NCBI RefSeq assembly: GCF_002514725.1 | Contig: NZ_NTLB01000005.1 | Coordinates: 496,001 to 560,000, forward strand | Origin: Mangrovitalea sediminis | GTDB lineage: Bacteria; Pseudomonadota; Gammaproteobacteria; Pseudomonadales; Oleiphilaceae | Length of the DNA stretch: 64,000 nt | Reading direction: 5' to 3' | In this document: piece by piece, positions 21,055 through 30,527 of the stretch | How positions within the stretch are numbered: position 1 is the stretch's first letter | Layout: every line of letters starts with the position of its first letter | The notes under the pieces: model-generated | The model's input: the letters and a program-made list of their open reading frames with translations, nothing else | What the model was told of the DNA's origin: nothing | Database searches by the model: none | Position numbers and translations under genes: made by a program

Positions 21055-22506
21055 ATGGCAACGAATGCTCCCTCAGACAGGAATGCAATCCCTCCAAAAT
21101 TACACCTAGGTGCTCTGACAGCCCTCGTCATTGGCTCCATGATCGGCGGGGGGATTTTTTCCCTGCCACAGAATATGGCCGCCAGCGCCGGCGCAGGCGC
21201 CACCTTGATCGGTTGGCTGATTACCGCCGTAGGCATGCTGACACTCGCATTTGTATTTCAGTCACTTGCGGTGCGAAAGCCGGAGCTCGATTCCGGTGTC
21301 TATGCCTATGCCAAAGCCGGGTTCGGCGATTACATGGGCTTCAGCTCCGCCTGGGGATACTGGATCAGTGCCTGGATCGGCAACGTCAGTTATTTCGTCC
21401 TGCTCTTTAGCTCTCTCGGCTTTTTCTTCCCCATATTCGGCGAAGGTAACACGTTGCCGGCGATCATCGGCGCCTCCGTCTTGCTCTGGGTCGTGCATTT
21501 CCTGATTCTGAGCGGCATCCGGGAGGCGGCGTTCGTCAACCTCATCACCACGGTTGCCAAGGTGGTGCCGTTGATTCTGTTCATCGTACTGGCGGTTGTG
21601 GGCTTCAAACTGGATCTGTTCAAGACCGATTTCTGGGGATTGGGTAATCCCAAGCTCGGCAGCGTTCTCGATCAGGTGCGTGGCGTTATGCTGGTGACAG
21701 TCTGGGTGTTCATCGGCATTGAAGGCGCCAGCGTATACTCGGCCAGGGCCAGTAATCGCAAGGACGTCGGCAAGGCGACTCTGATCGGTTTCATCAGCGT
21801 TCTCGCTCTGCTGGTACTCGTCAACGTCATCTCCCAGGGCATCATGAGCCAGGCCGAACTGGCTGGCCTGAAAAACCCCTCCATGGCGGGCGTACTGGCC
21901 AAAGTCGTCGGCCCCGTCGGCAGCAACCTGATCAACATCGGCCTGATCATTTCTCTCTGCGGGGCCCTGCTTAGTTGGACCATGCTGTGCGCCGAAATCA
22001 TGTATGCCTCAGCAAGCGACGGCACCATGCCGGCCTTCCTCGCGAAAACGACCCGCAAACATGTCCCGGTATCCGCTCTCTGGGTCAGCAACGGCCTGAT
22101 TCAGTTGTTCCTGATCATCACCCTGTTTTCCGCCGGGACCTACCTCCAGTTACTGTACCTGGCGACGTCGATGATCCTGATCCCCTATTTCTGGTCTGCG
22201 TTCTACGCACTGCTCCTGGCCTGGAAAGGCGACACCTACGGCGCCAATGACAGTCAACGGGGACGAGACCTGTTTATTGCGCTACTCGCCGTAGTCTATA
22301 GCGTTTGGCTGGTCTATGCCGGCGGCATCAAGTACCTCCTGCTGAGCGCAGTCCTTTATGCGCCTGGCGCCATTTTCTTTGCCATCGCCAAGCGGGAAAA
22401 GGGCGAGCGCATTTTCAAACCGATTGAAGCGATCATCTTCGCTGTTGTGCTCGTCGTCGGCATCTACGGGGTTTATGCCCTGGCGACAGGAAAGCTCAGT
22501 CTCTAA
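21055..22506 (+). CDS. arcD: Arginine/ornithine antiporter (APC family)
   Basis: ArcD exchanges external arginine for internal ornithine across the inner membrane, an energetically cheap feed for arginine fermentation. The 483-residue protein has about twelve hydrophobic segments and the APC entry motif GSMIGGGIFSLPQNMA around residue 30. An AAGGAC ribosome site precedes the ATG. It is the first gene of the arcDABC operon, the order known from Pseudomonas, with an ANR-like box upstream. Confidence 0.94.
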   Translation: MATNAPSDRNAIPPKLHLGALTALVIGSMIGGGIFSLPQNMAASAGAGATLIGWLITAVGMLTLAFVFQSLAVRKPELDSGVYAYAKAGFGDYMGFSSAWGYWISAWIGNVSYFVLLFSSLGFFFPIFGEGNTLPAIIGASVLLWVVHFLILSGIREAAFVNLITTVAKVVPLILFIVLAVVGFKLDLFKTDFWGLGNPKLGSVLDQVRGVMLVTVWVFIGIEGASVYSARASNRKDVGKATLIGFISVLALLVLVNVISQGIMSQAELAGLKNPSMAGVLAKVVGPVGSNLINIGLIISLCGALLSWTMLCAEIMYASASDGTMPAFLAKTTRKHVPVSALWVSNGLIQLFLIITLFSAGTYLQLLYLATSMILIPYFWSAFYALLLAWKGDTYGANDSQRGRDLFIALLAVVYSVWLVYAGGIKYLLLSAVLYAPGAIFFAIAKREKGERIFKPIEAIIFAVVLVVGIYGVYALATGKLSL

Positions 22507-22545
22507 CACAGGTCACTCATTGGATTGAGAGCGTCAGCGGATCGG

Positions 22546-22560
22546 GGCGATGACATCGCC
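22546..22560 (+). other. Inverted repeat in the arcD-arcA spacer
   Basis: GGCGAT at 22546-22551 and ATCGCC at 22555-22560 form a small perfect inverted repeat inside the 149-base arcD-arcA spacer. Further short GC-rich complementary runs lie between 22570 and 22605. In Pseudomonas the arcDABC transcript is processed after arcD, so a structured spacer is plausible here; no processing site can be read from sequence alone. Confidence 0.35.
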
Positions 22561-22655
22561 AGAGGCCAGGGAAGGCCCCATCGTCCTTGGGGTCATGCCC
22601 CCGATGCCCACCTTTCCCGCTGGCACCATTCAGGAACGATTCAGAGGTAACCGTC

Positions 22656-23906
22656 ATGCCCCAACCTTCATCCCTCGGCGCCTATTCGGAAATCGGCAAA
22701 CTGCGCAAGGTCATGGTCTGCCGTCCCGGGCTTGCCCACCAGCGACTCACGCCCGGTAACTGCGATGAACTGCTATTCGACGACGTCATGTGGGTTCACC
22801 AGGCCAAGCGTGATCACTACGACTTTGTCGACAAGATGGAAGAACGCGGCGTAGAGGTCATGGACATGCATGACCTGCTGGCCGACGTCGTGGCCATCGA
22901 TGACGCCCGTCGCTGGCTGATGGATCGTCGCATTACCAACGAAAGCGTCGGCATTGGCCTCGCCCAGGATATCCGCGCCTGGCTGGACGAACTGTCGCCC
23001 CAACAGGTGGCGGAATTCCTCATCGGCGGTATTAGCGGCGCAGATCTTCCGTCCGACGCCAGCAGTCGCGACATCAAATTGTTCCTCGACTTCGTCGGCC
23101 CCACCGGCTTTATTCTGCCGCCCCTACCCAACACTGTTTTCACCCGTGACACCAGCTGCTGGATTTTCGGTGGCGTCACCCTGAACCCGATGTATTGGCA
23201 GGCGCGCCGGCCCGAAACGCTCCTCACCGCAGCCATTTACCGGTTCCACCCAACCTTTGCCGATTCCGGCATGCATTTCTGGTGGGGCGATCCCGAGATC
23301 GATCATGGACCGGCCACCCTGGAAGGCGGCGATGTCATGCCATTGGGCAATGGCGTGGTGCTTATCGGTATGGGTGAGCGCTCCTCCCGGCAGGCGATCG
23401 GCATGGTCGCCGACTCCCTGTTCCGCCATGGTGCGGCCAAGCAGGTTATCGTTGCGGCTCTCCCCAAGGCCCGTTCTGCCATGCACCTGGATACGGTGTT
23501 TACCTTCTGCGACCGGGACCTTGTGACCATCTATCCGGAGGTCGTTAATCATATTCAGGCGTTTTCCCTGCGGCCGGGCGACCGGGAGGGACATCTGGAC
23601 ATTCGACGCGAAGACAAGCCCTTCCTCGACGTCGTTGCCAAGGCACTTAACCTCAAGTCGCTGCGAGTTGTCCAAACCGGCGGCGACCGTTACGAACAGG
23701 AACGCGAGCAGTGGGATGACGGTAATAATGTCGTCGCCCTGGAACCTGGCGTCGTCATTGGCTACGACCGTAATACCTGGACCAATACCCAACTGCGCAA
23801 GGCCGGCGTCGAAGTGATCACCATCACCGCCGCCGAATTGGGCCGGGGCCGTGGCGGCGGCCACTGCATGACCTGCCCCATCCTGCGCGACCCCGTCGAA
23901 TACTAG
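22656..23906 (+). CDS. arcA: Arginine deiminase
   Basis: ArcA hydrolyses arginine to citrulline and ammonia. The 416-residue product is close in length to the Pseudomonas enzyme. Catalytic features are visible: EGGDVMPLG (Glu), [10 protein letters not shown] (His and Asp), and the nucleophilic cysteine C404 in GGGHCMTCP near the C-terminus. The ATG at 22656 has an AGAGG ribosome site; the frame stays open upstream to 22587, but that extension is unlike the family. The next gene, arcB, begins 46 bases after its stop. Confidence 0.96.
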   Translation: MPQPSSLGAYSEIGKLRKVMVCRPGLAHQRLTPGNCDELLFDDVMWVHQAKRDHYDFVDKMEERGVEVMDMHDLLADVVAIDDARRWLMDRRITNESVGIGLAQDIRAWLDELSPQQVAEFLIGGISGADLPSDASSRDIKLFLDFVGPTGFILPPLPNTVFTRDTSCWIFGGVTLNPMYWQARRPETLLTAAIYRFHPTFADSGMHFWWGDPEIDHGPATLEGGDVMPLGNGVVLIGMGERSSRQAIGMVADSLFRHGAAKQVIVAALPKARSAMHLDTVFTFCDRDLVTIYPEVVNHIQAFSLRPGDREGHLDIRREDKPFLDVVAKALNLKSLRVVQTGGDRYEQEREQWDDGNNVVALEPGVVIGYDRNTWTNTQLRKAGVEVITITAAELGRGRGGGHCMTCPILRDPVEY

Positions 23907-23952
23907 GAATACGCAAGGCCGCAACACTGCAGCCGATCAAGAGGATATCGAG

Positions 23953-24957
23953 ATGGCTTTTAACGTTCACAATCACCACCTGCTCACCTTGCTCGATTTC
24001 ACACCCAGGCAGCTCCGCTATCTTCTGGACCTGGCCCGTGACTTGAAACGCGCCAAATACACCGGCACCGAGCAACCGAAACTGTCGGGCAAGAATATCG
24101 CGCTGATCTTCGAGAAAGCCTCGACGCGCACACGCTGTGCCTTTGAAGTCGCCGCCCATGACCAGGGCGCCCACGTCACCTATATCGATCCATCGGGTTC
24201 GCAAATCGGCCACAAGGAATCCATCAAGGACACGGCGCGGGTACTGGGACGCATGTTCGACGCTATCGAATACCGCGGGTTCAGCCAGCACAAGGTGGAG
24301 GAGCTGGCGAATTATGCCGGTGTCCCGATCTACAACGGCCTGACCGATGAATACCACCCGACCCAAATGCTGGCCGACGTCATGACGATGCGCGAGCATA
24401 GCGACAAGCCCCTGCACGACATCGCCTATGCCTACGTCGGCGATGCCCGTAACAATATGGGCCATTCTCTGATGATCATCGGCTGTAAGCTGGGCATGGA
24501 CGTCCGCATCGGCGCGCCCCGCGAACTGTGGCCGGATGATGAACTCGTCAAAACCTGCCGGGAGATTGCTGCCCACACCGGCGCCCGCCTGCAACTCACG
24601 GACAATCCCCGCGATGCGGTCAGCGGCGTCGATTTCATCCACACCGATGTCTGGGTGTCTATGGGCGAACCGATGGAAAAATGGGGGGAACGCATCAAGG
24701 TGCTGCTTCCCTACCAGGTCAACACCACTCTGATGCAAGCCGCGCGAAACCCCCGGGTGAGATTCATGCATTGCCTCCCCTCCCTGCACAATGCGGAAAC
24801 CGAGGTCGGCAAACAGGTTTCCGGTCAATACGGCCTTCATGACGGCATAGAAGTGACGGAAGAGGTTTTTGAGTCCGAAGCCTCGATCGTCTTTGAGCAG
24901 GCAGAAAACCGGATGCACACCATCAAAGCCATACTGGTTTCCACACTGGGGAGCTGA
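23953..24957 (+). CDS. arcB: Ornithine carbamoyltransferase, catabolic
   Basis: ArcB converts citrulline and phosphate into ornithine and carbamoyl phosphate in the fermentative direction. The 334-residue protein has the carbamoyl-phosphate motif STRTR (in [14 protein letters not shown]), the [10 protein letters not shown] motif, and [10 protein letters not shown] near the C-terminus. Its place between arcA and arcC and its resemblance to Pseudomonas ArcB favour the catabolic enzyme over ArgF. arcC starts 7 bases after its stop. Confidence 0.95.
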   Translation: MAFNVHNHHLLTLLDFTPRQLRYLLDLARDLKRAKYTGTEQPKLSGKNIALIFEKASTRTRCAFEVAAHDQGAHVTYIDPSGSQIGHKESIKDTARVLGRMFDAIEYRGFSQHKVEELANYAGVPIYNGLTDEYHPTQMLADVMTMREHSDKPLHDIAYAYVGDARNNMGHSLMIIGCKLGMDVRIGAPRELWPDDELVKTCREIAAHTGARLQLTDNPRDAVSGVDFIHTDVWVSMGEPMEKWGERIKVLLPYQVNTTLMQAARNPRVRFMHCLPSLHNAETEVGKQVSGQYGLHDGIEVTEEVFESEASIVFEQAENRMHTIKAILVSTLGS

Positions 24958-24964
24958 GATCGCC

Positions 24965-25870
24965 ATGCGTATCGTCGTCGCCCTGGGTGGAAACGCCCTG
25001 CTTCGCCGCGGTGAACCCATGACCGCGGACCAACAACGCAGGAACGTCGGTGTCGCCGTCAAACACCTGGCGCGCATACAATCGGGCAATGAGCTGGTCA
25101 TCGCCCACGGCAATGGCCCGCAAGTCGGGTTGCTCGCCCTGCAGGCTGCAGCCTACGCTCCGGTGAGCCCCTATCCTCTTGATGTACTGGGTGCCGAGAG
25201 TGAGGGCATGATCGGTTACCTGATCGAACAGGAGCTGGGTAACGCCCTGCCGACGGAGACGCCCATGGCCACCCTGTTGACGCAGGTTGAGGTCGATCCG
25301 GACGACCCTGCCTTCCAGCACCCCACCAAGCCCATCGGCCCGACCTATTCCAAGGAAGATGCCGAGCGCCTGATGGACTCGCGGGGCTGGCAGATGGCAC
25401 CGGACGGTCCTTACATGCGTCGCGTGGTCGCCAGTCCCCGGCCTCGACGCATCTTTGAGATCCGGCCGATAAAGTGGTTGCTCGAACAGGGTACCGTGGT
25501 CATTTGCGCGGGCGGCGGCGGTGTACCGACCTTTTACAACCGGGACGGGAAATTGCAGGGTATTGAAGCCGTTATCGACAAGGACTACTGCGCCGCCCTT
25601 CTGGCCCATGATCTGGATGCAGATTGCCTGATCATCGCAACCGATGTCGACGGTGTTTACGAGGACTGGGGTAAACCGACACAGCGCCTGATCGAACGGA
25701 TCCGGCCGGCTGATATCGACCCTACCGGTTTTCCGGCAGGTTCCATGGGACCGAAGCTGGGCGCCGCCCTGGATTTCGTGAGCAGAACCGGGAAAACCGC
25801 GGTTATCGGGTCCCTGGAAAATATTGATGCCATGCTTGAGGGAAAAGCCGGGACCCGTGTCACGCCCTGA
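24965..25870 (+). CDS. arcC: Carbamate kinase
   Basis: ArcC transfers phosphate from carbamoyl phosphate to ADP, the ATP-yielding step of the arginine deiminase pathway. The 301-residue protein begins [18 protein letters not shown], the family N-terminal motif, and shows [10 protein letters not shown] and [14 protein letters not shown] in the amino-acid-kinase fold. The ATG at 24965 was chosen on this motif; the frame is open further upstream inside arcB. It ends the operon, followed by a weak hairpin. Confidence 0.95.
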   Translation: MRIVVALGGNALLRRGEPMTADQQRRNVGVAVKHLARIQSGNELVIAHGNGPQVGLLALQAAAYAPVSPYPLDVLGAESEGMIGYLIEQELGNALPTETPMATLLTQVEVDPDDPAFQHPTKPIGPTYSKEDAERLMDSRGWQMAPDGPYMRRVVASPRPRRIFEIRPIKWLLEQGTVVICAGGGGVPTFYNRDGKLQGIEAVIDKDYCAALLAHDLDADCLIIATDVDGVYEDWGKPTQRLIERIRPADIDPTGFPAGSMGPKLGAALDFVSRTGKTAVIGSLENIDAMLEGKAGTRVTP

Positions 25871-25908
25871 CGCCCGGGATTGGGCCGCAACAAGTAAGAG
25901 GACAACAT

Positions 25909-25942
25909 CAGGGGCTTGCCGATCACCGTCGTTCAGCCCCTG
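25909..25942. terminator. Weak hairpin between arcC and the convergent oxidoreductase gene
   Basis: CAGGGGCT at 25909-25916 pairs perfectly with AGCCCCTG at 25935-25942 around an 18-base loop. It lies 38 bases after arcC and 33 bases after the end of the opposing gene. The loop is long and there is no T-run, so terminator function is only a suggestion. Confidence 0.3.
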
Positions 25943-25975
25943 GTCAGGAAGATTCCCACGAAAAATCGGGGGACG

Positions 25976-27616
25976 TCAGGACGCCTTTGGCGCAGGCTGT
26001 AGCGTTACCTCCCGATCAGGCTGACGAATCAGTTGCCAGACCTGATAACTGCGCCACCCTAACATCGCGCAGGCCGTCATCACGCCCCCCATCAAGGCTC
26101 CTCCCACACCCGCCGTAACGACGTCGGAACCGGTCAGGTAAAGATCGCGAACTGGGGTGATCGGATGCAGCCACCCCTGTTCGAAACGTTGCACATCGTG
26201 GTCGATACCATAGATCTCACCCTCTTCGTTATGCTGGAACCAGCGCGTGGAGAGCGGTGTAGACAGTTCATAGTAGTCAAGCGCGTCCCGCAGCTCGGGA
26301 TGGTGCTTGAACAACACCTCGAGTAGCTCTTGCGCGATCTGCTCCTTGAGCACCTCATAGTCTTCCCCCCGATGATTCCAGGTCGTCCCCATCCACTTTT
26401 CGAAAAGCCGGTTATTGGTCGGCGCGACAACCTCCACCGTGGCCCGGTCCGGATAGCGTTCATCCCAGGCGGGGTCCTTGGCCGACGGAAACGAGATATA
26501 AACCAGGGGCATTGGCGCATCAGGATTTTCACGAAACGCCGCCACATTGGCATCGTGATCGAAAGAGGGGTAGATCCAGTCGTTGGTTTTCGGTATTCCC
26601 AGTGCGCTGGCAGAGCCCTTGAGACCCACATACAGACAGACATGGGAGGCCGATAAGCGAACGCCTTGCAGATGACGGTCCAAGCCATGACGGCGCACCA
26701 CCGACTCCGGCAGCAACCGCTTCACCGTGGGGACAATGCCCACGCCGCTGACCACCGCATCCGCTTTCAATTCGTCCCCATTGGCCATACGCACACCGTA
26801 GGCCCGATTACCCTTGATCAACACCTGTTCGACGCTGGCATAGGTGAAGACTTCCCCGCCAGCCGCCCGAATAACCGGGATGATGGTCTCGGCGATACTC
26901 GACGCCCCTCCAACGGGATAGTTACCACCCGTCAGGTAGTGCTTCGCCACCATCGCATGCATCAGGAACGATGACTCCGAAGGCGGAAGCCCGTAGTCAC
27001 CCCATTGCGCCGTGAGCACGCCGATCAACGCCTGATTCCGGGTCAACCCTTCAAGCGCCTGCCGCGTGGACTGGAAGCAGTACGCCGGCAACAGGCGCCG
27101 CCGGACCTTCTGATAAAGCCGCGCGACCGGTCTTGGCAGCGCCTGGCCGGCAAAGAATGCCGGCACCTTGGAACTGACGGTCTTGATGTAATCGACATAG
27201 CGCTCGATCGCCTGTGCCTCATCCGGAAAACGCGACGTGAGTGAAGCCTTGAACGAATCTTCGCCGGCAACGAAATCGTATGTTTCATCCCCAATCATAA
27301 CCCGGTCATACAGGGGGTCCATCGGCGCCCACTTCAGGTTTCCATCGCTAATGGTGTCGAAGACCCGCCGGATCATGGACCAGGGCTTATGCACCTCTCC
27401 AATGTAATGTACCCCGACATCCCACTCATACCCCGCACGCTCATAGCTGTGGGTATAACCCCCGGCGGTGTAGTGTTGCTCAAGGACACACACTTTCCTG
27501 CCGAGCTTGGACAACAAAGCCGCTGTGCATAAGCCACCGATGCCGGAGCCGATCACGATGACATCATAATGGCTGTCGGCGCGGTTGGTACGATAGCGAC
27601 GTCCGGTGCGGGGCAT
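25976..27616 (-). CDS. FAD-dependent oxidoreductase of the CrtI/CrtISO/retinol-saturase type
   Basis: The 546-residue protein has an N-terminal dinucleotide-binding motif (IVIGSGIGGLCTAALLSKLG, residues ~19-38) and the C-terminal family motif DLYLTGSDVVTAGVGGALMGG. The overall length and pattern match carotene isomerase/all-trans-retinol 13,14-reductase-like flavoproteins rather than the short desaturases. No carotenoid genes are nearby, so the substrate may be another polyene or an unsaturated lipid. An AAGGAG ribosome site precedes the ATG at 27616. The gene faces a PadR regulator, and one arm of the operator pair abuts its ribosome site. Confidence 0.85.
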   Translation of the reverse strand: MPRTGRRYRTNRADSHYDVIVIGSGIGGLCTAALLSKLGRKVCVLEQHYTAGGYTHSYERAGYEWDVGVHYIGEVHKPWSMIRRVFDTISDGNLKWAPMDPLYDRVMIGDETYDFVAGEDSFKASLTSRFPDEAQAIERYVDYIKTVSSKVPAFFAGQALPRPVARLYQKVRRRLLPAYCFQSTRQALEGLTRNQALIGVLTAQWGDYGLPPSESSFLMHAMVAKHYLTGGNYPVGGASSIAETIIPVIRAAGGEVFTYASVEQVLIKGNRAYGVRMANGDELKADAVVSGVGIVPTVKRLLPESVVRRHGLDRHLQGVRLSASHVCLYVGLKGSASALGIPKTNDWIYPSFDHDANVAAFRENPDAPMPLVYISFPSAKDPAWDERYPDRATVEVVAPTNNRLFEKWMGTTWNHRGEDYEVLKEQIAQELLEVLFKHHPELRDALDYYELSTPLSTRWFQHNEEGEIYGIDHDVQRFEQGWLHPITPVRDLYLTGSDVVTAGVGGALMGGVMTACAMLGWRSYQVWQLIRQPDREVTLQPAPKAS

Positions 27617-27627
27617 GACGATTCTCC

Positions 27628-27647
27628 TTATGCAATTTATTGCATAA
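27628..27647. promoter_or_regulatory. PadR-type operator palindrome 1
   Basis: TTATGCAA at 27628-27635 and TTGCATAA at 27640-27647 are perfect complements around TTTA. The site lies just upstream of the oxidoreductase ribosome site, where a bound repressor could block that gene. The same ATGCAA-N4-TTGCAT core recurs 37 bases away. Confidence 0.7.
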
Positions 27648-27664
27648 TATTGAGGCGCACAGAG

Positions 27665-27684
27665 TTATGCAACAATTTGCATAT
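27665..27684. promoter_or_regulatory. PadR-type operator palindrome 2
   Basis: ATGCAA at 27667-27672 and TTGCAT at 27677-27682 surround CAAT; the outer bases TT and AT extend the repeat with one mismatch. Centre-to-centre spacing to palindrome 1 is 37 bases. It lies 38 bases before the padR ATG, so autoregulation is likely. Confidence 0.7.
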
Positions 27685-27721
27685 CAGGTACACTAGACTC
27701 CAGATATTCGACGGAGTCGTC

Positions 27722-28336
27722 ATGTCACTCAAACACGCCATTCTCGTCCTCCTGGAAACCGAGCCCGCCAGCGGCTACGACCTCTACAAGCAGTTCAAGC
27801 AAAGCCTTGGCTATTTCTGGAACGCCAGTCACCAGCAGGTCTACCAGCAACTCAAGCGGATGAGTGAGGACGGCTGGCTGGACTACTCTGCAGAAATCCA
27901 GAGCGACAAGCCGGACCGCAAGGTTTATCGCATGACGGACAGGGGCCGGGAGGCCCTGCTCACCTGGCTCAATGCGCCGGTCAAACCCAATAAACTTAAT
28001 GATGCCCTTTTGGTAAAACTGTTTGGCGGCGACAGTCTGCCCCCTGATGCACTTATCGAGGAGCTCGACCGCCATACGGCCATCCATCGTCATACCCTCG
28101 ACAAGCTGCTGGCCATCCAAAGCCAGTACGAACGCCTGCCCGAAAACCAGCGGCGCCCATGGGAACTGCCCTTTCTCACGCTGAGACGCGGTATTCTGGG
28201 CGAACAGGCCTGGATCGACTGGGCACAGGAAACGCGCGCTGCCCTGGAAAAACGTCGCAATGAGACAGCGGACAAGCGGTCTGATCCACTCGATACCGCA
28301 GGGACCGGCAGCGCAAGAAGCGCCGCAGAAAGCTGA
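27722..28336 (+). CDS. PadR-family transcriptional regulator
   Basis: The 204-residue protein begins SLKHAILVLLETEPASGYDLYKQF and continues with a winged-helix N-terminal domain (residues ~1-90) and a C-terminal helical dimerisation domain (Vir_C-like, ~95-185), the usual PadR subfamily-1 layout. PadR proteins generally repress a divergent gene and respond to small molecules. The ATG at 27722 matches the family start; the frame is open upstream to 27569 inside the divergent gene. Target: most likely the oxidoreductase at 25976-27616. Confidence 0.9.
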   Translation: MSLKHAILVLLETEPASGYDLYKQFKQSLGYFWNASHQQVYQQLKRMSEDGWLDYSAEIQSDKPDRKVYRMTDRGREALLTWLNAPVKPNKLNDALLVKLFGGDSLPPDALIEELDRHTAIHRHTLDKLLAIQSQYERLPENQRRPWELPFLTLRRGILGEQAWIDWAQETRAALEKRRNETADKRSDPLDTAGTGSARSAAES

Positions 28337-28375
28337 CCGGGGAATCGTCAGTGAGGGAGGGAGATCCGTGAAAGG

Positions 28376-28402
28376 TCGGGGCGGACCTGAGACCCGCCCC
28401 GA
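28376..28402. terminator. Hairpin between the convergent padR and chemoreceptor genes
   Basis: TCGGGGCGG at 28376-28384 pairs perfectly with CCGCCCCGA at 28394-28402, with a 9-base loop. It sits 39 bases after padR and only 6 bases beyond the chemoreceptor stop codon region. Short T-runs lie on both flanks when read outward, so it could serve both genes. Confidence 0.6.
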
Positions 28403-28408
28403 AACCCT

Positions 28409-30298
28409 TTACACCCGGAAGCGGGCGACCTTGTCATGAAGGGCGTTGCCGACTTCTTCGATCTTGGAGCTGTAGCTGTCGTTTTCCGTCGCAGCCTTAG
28501 CCGCCAGCTGGCCCTGATCGGCAATCCGCGTAATCGAGGAGTTCAGTTCCTCCGTAACCGACGTCTGCTCTTCGGAAGCCGTGGCGATCTGGCTCGTCAT
28601 ATTGCTGATGGCATTGATCGACTCGGCAATCCGCTTGAGCGCATCCATCGCATCCTGGGCCTTCTCCATACTGACATTACTCACCGCCCGTGACGCCTGC
28701 ATGCCCTGCACCGCGTCATGCGCGCCTTTCTGCAGGCGCTCAATCATGCCATTGATCTCTTCGGTGCTATCCTGGGTCCGTTTCGCCAGGTTTCGCACCT
28801 CGTCCGCGACAACCGCAAAGCCACGACCGGCTTCACCGGCTCGAGCCGCTTCGATCGCCGCGTTGAGCGCCAGCAGGTTGGTTTGCTCGGCGATACCTTC
28901 AATGACTTCCAGGACCGAGGTAATGGACGCCACATCATTGCCGAGACGGTCGATGACCTCCGCCGCCTGACCGACTTCATGGGCAAGTCGTTCCACCGCA
29001 TCCCGCGACGCCTGCACGGTATTCAGCGAAGCGTTGGCATCCTTATCCGCCGCATTGGCAGAATCCGCCGTCTGTTGTGCGGACTGCGCGATTTCGTTGG
29101 CTGCCGCAGACATCTCGTTGATCGCCGTCGCCACCATATCGATCTCGTGCTGTTGCGTCTCGACGCTGTCGCGACTGATCTTGGATGTTTCCTTGAGGGA
29201 GTGCACATGGCCGCGTAATTCACCGCCACTTTCCTGCGCCTCACTGACGACGCCACGAATGTTGGCCACGAAGCGGTTGAAGTCTCCCGCCAGCTGCGCA
29301 AATTCATCGGAACCCTCGACCGAAAGCGTTTTTGTGAGATCCGCATCGCCGGAGGCAATATCCCGCATGGCATCGCGCAGGCTATAGACAGGACGCATCA
29401 GGACCTTGAGCCCGATCTGAAGAATAATCAATGCCACCAACAAGCCAACAACGGCAATGATCAACCCGGTCCAGCGAGCCTGATTAACCGGTGCCATGAT
29501 CTTGTCGCGGTCGACGAAAATCCCCAGGTACCAGTCAACGCCCCGTGCGGCCGTGATCTTGTTGAAACTGACCAGCCAGGGTGTACCATCAATCTGGTAG
29601 GTATGGGTCTCACCATCGAGATTGGCGTCGGCCTTGAGCAGCGTCTGGATATTTTTCCCGATCAATGCCTTGTCGGGATCGAACAATATGGTCCCCGAGG
29701 CACTCACCAGCATGGCATAGCCGCTACCGCCCATGGTGATATCGGACAGGACCTGGTTAACCTGGTCCAACGTGATATCGCCAGCCACAACGCCTTGATA
29801 GGTACCGGTAGAAACCGGCGCCAGCGACGAGATGATCATGTTACCGGTCGAGGCGTCCTTATAAGGCTCCGTATAGGAAGCGGCCTGTTTCGACATGCCC
29901 AGTTTGTACCAGGGCCGGCTTCGCGGGTCGTAGCCCGCCGGCAGCGTGGAAGCCGCTTCAGCGGACTCCATCAACATCTTGCCGGAACCCGTCCCCACAT
30001 AGACGTCCTTGAAACCACCACCCGTAGTGGCAGTCATAAACAGGCGCTGGGCCTGATCGTCCGTGGTCACTCCCTTCAACTGGTCCGCTACACCCTGAGT
30101 AATGTCCAGACGGGTATTAAGCCACTGGGCGATACTGGTCGTACTCTGACGCACCACTTCCTGTTTCATGGCGTTCAGATAATCCTGGGTGGTCGAAGAA
30201 AGACGGCGATCATTGATCACCACGTAGACCGTAATCAGTATGATAAGCAACAGCGCAAAGGCTGATAGCAGTTTCTGACCGAACGACAGCTGACGCAT
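28409..30298 (-). CDS. Methyl-accepting chemotaxis protein with periplasmic dCache domain
   Basis: This is a 629-residue chemoreceptor: a first membrane helix at ~10-28, a large periplasmic dCache_1 domain at ~30-275, a second helix at ~280-303, HAMP at ~305-357, and a cytoplasmic signalling hairpin whose tip ([22 protein letters not shown]) is canonical. The ligand domain contains YDPRSRPWY followed by YTEPYKD and a later GD, which resembles the amino-acid-binding motif of dCache_1AA receptors; amino-acid sensing is therefore inferred. No C-terminal methyltransferase-tether pentapeptide is seen. It lies 4 kb from the arginine fermentation operon. Confidence 0.94.
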   Translation of the reverse strand: MRQLSFGQKLLSAFALLLIILITVYVVINDRRLSSTTQDYLNAMKQEVVRQSTTSIAQWLNTRLDITQGVADQLKGVTTDDQAQRLFMTATTGGGFKDVYVGTGSGKMLMESAEAASTLPAGYDPRSRPWYKLGMSKQAASYTEPYKDASTGNMIISSLAPVSTGTYQGVVAGDITLDQVNQVLSDITMGGSGYAMLVSASGTILFDPDKALIGKNIQTLLKADANLDGETHTYQIDGTPWLVSFNKITAARGVDWYLGIFVDRDKIMAPVNQARWTGLIIAVVGLLVALIILQIGLKVLMRPVYSLRDAMRDIASGDADLTKTLSVEGSDEFAQLAGDFNRFVANIRGVVSEAQESGGELRGHVHSLKETSKISRDSVETQQHEIDMVATAINEMSAAANEIAQSAQQTADSANAADKDANASLNTVQASRDAVERLAHEVGQAAEVIDRLGNDVASITSVLEVIEGIAEQTNLLALNAAIEAARAGEAGRGFAVVADEVRNLAKRTQDSTEEINGMIERLQKGAHDAVQGMQASRAVSNVSMEKAQDAMDALKRIAESINAISNMTSQIATASEEQTSVTEELNSSITRIADQGQLAAKAATENDSYSSKIEEVGNALHDKVARFRV

Positions 30299-30527
30299 GA
30301 AAGTTTCTACCTGCAGAAAAAAGTTTTTGTGACGAGCATGAACAACATTTCATGTTGTTAAGTAAACATAGTCCACGCAGGGAAAAACGGTACTCCCTGG
30401 ACGGCCTATCCACTTAACGGACATACATAAAGTATCGGCAGGGAATCTGTTATTCTGAGAGGAATTTGCCAGACCAGCGCACTATCGAAGGAACTCGTGC
30501 GCAAGCCACAACAGCGAGGAGTCGACA

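Noticed and set aside
23824-25113. A 429-codon open frame antisense to arcA-arcB-arcC
   Set aside because: It spans parts of three well-supported genes on the other strand and its translation shows no recognisable domain.
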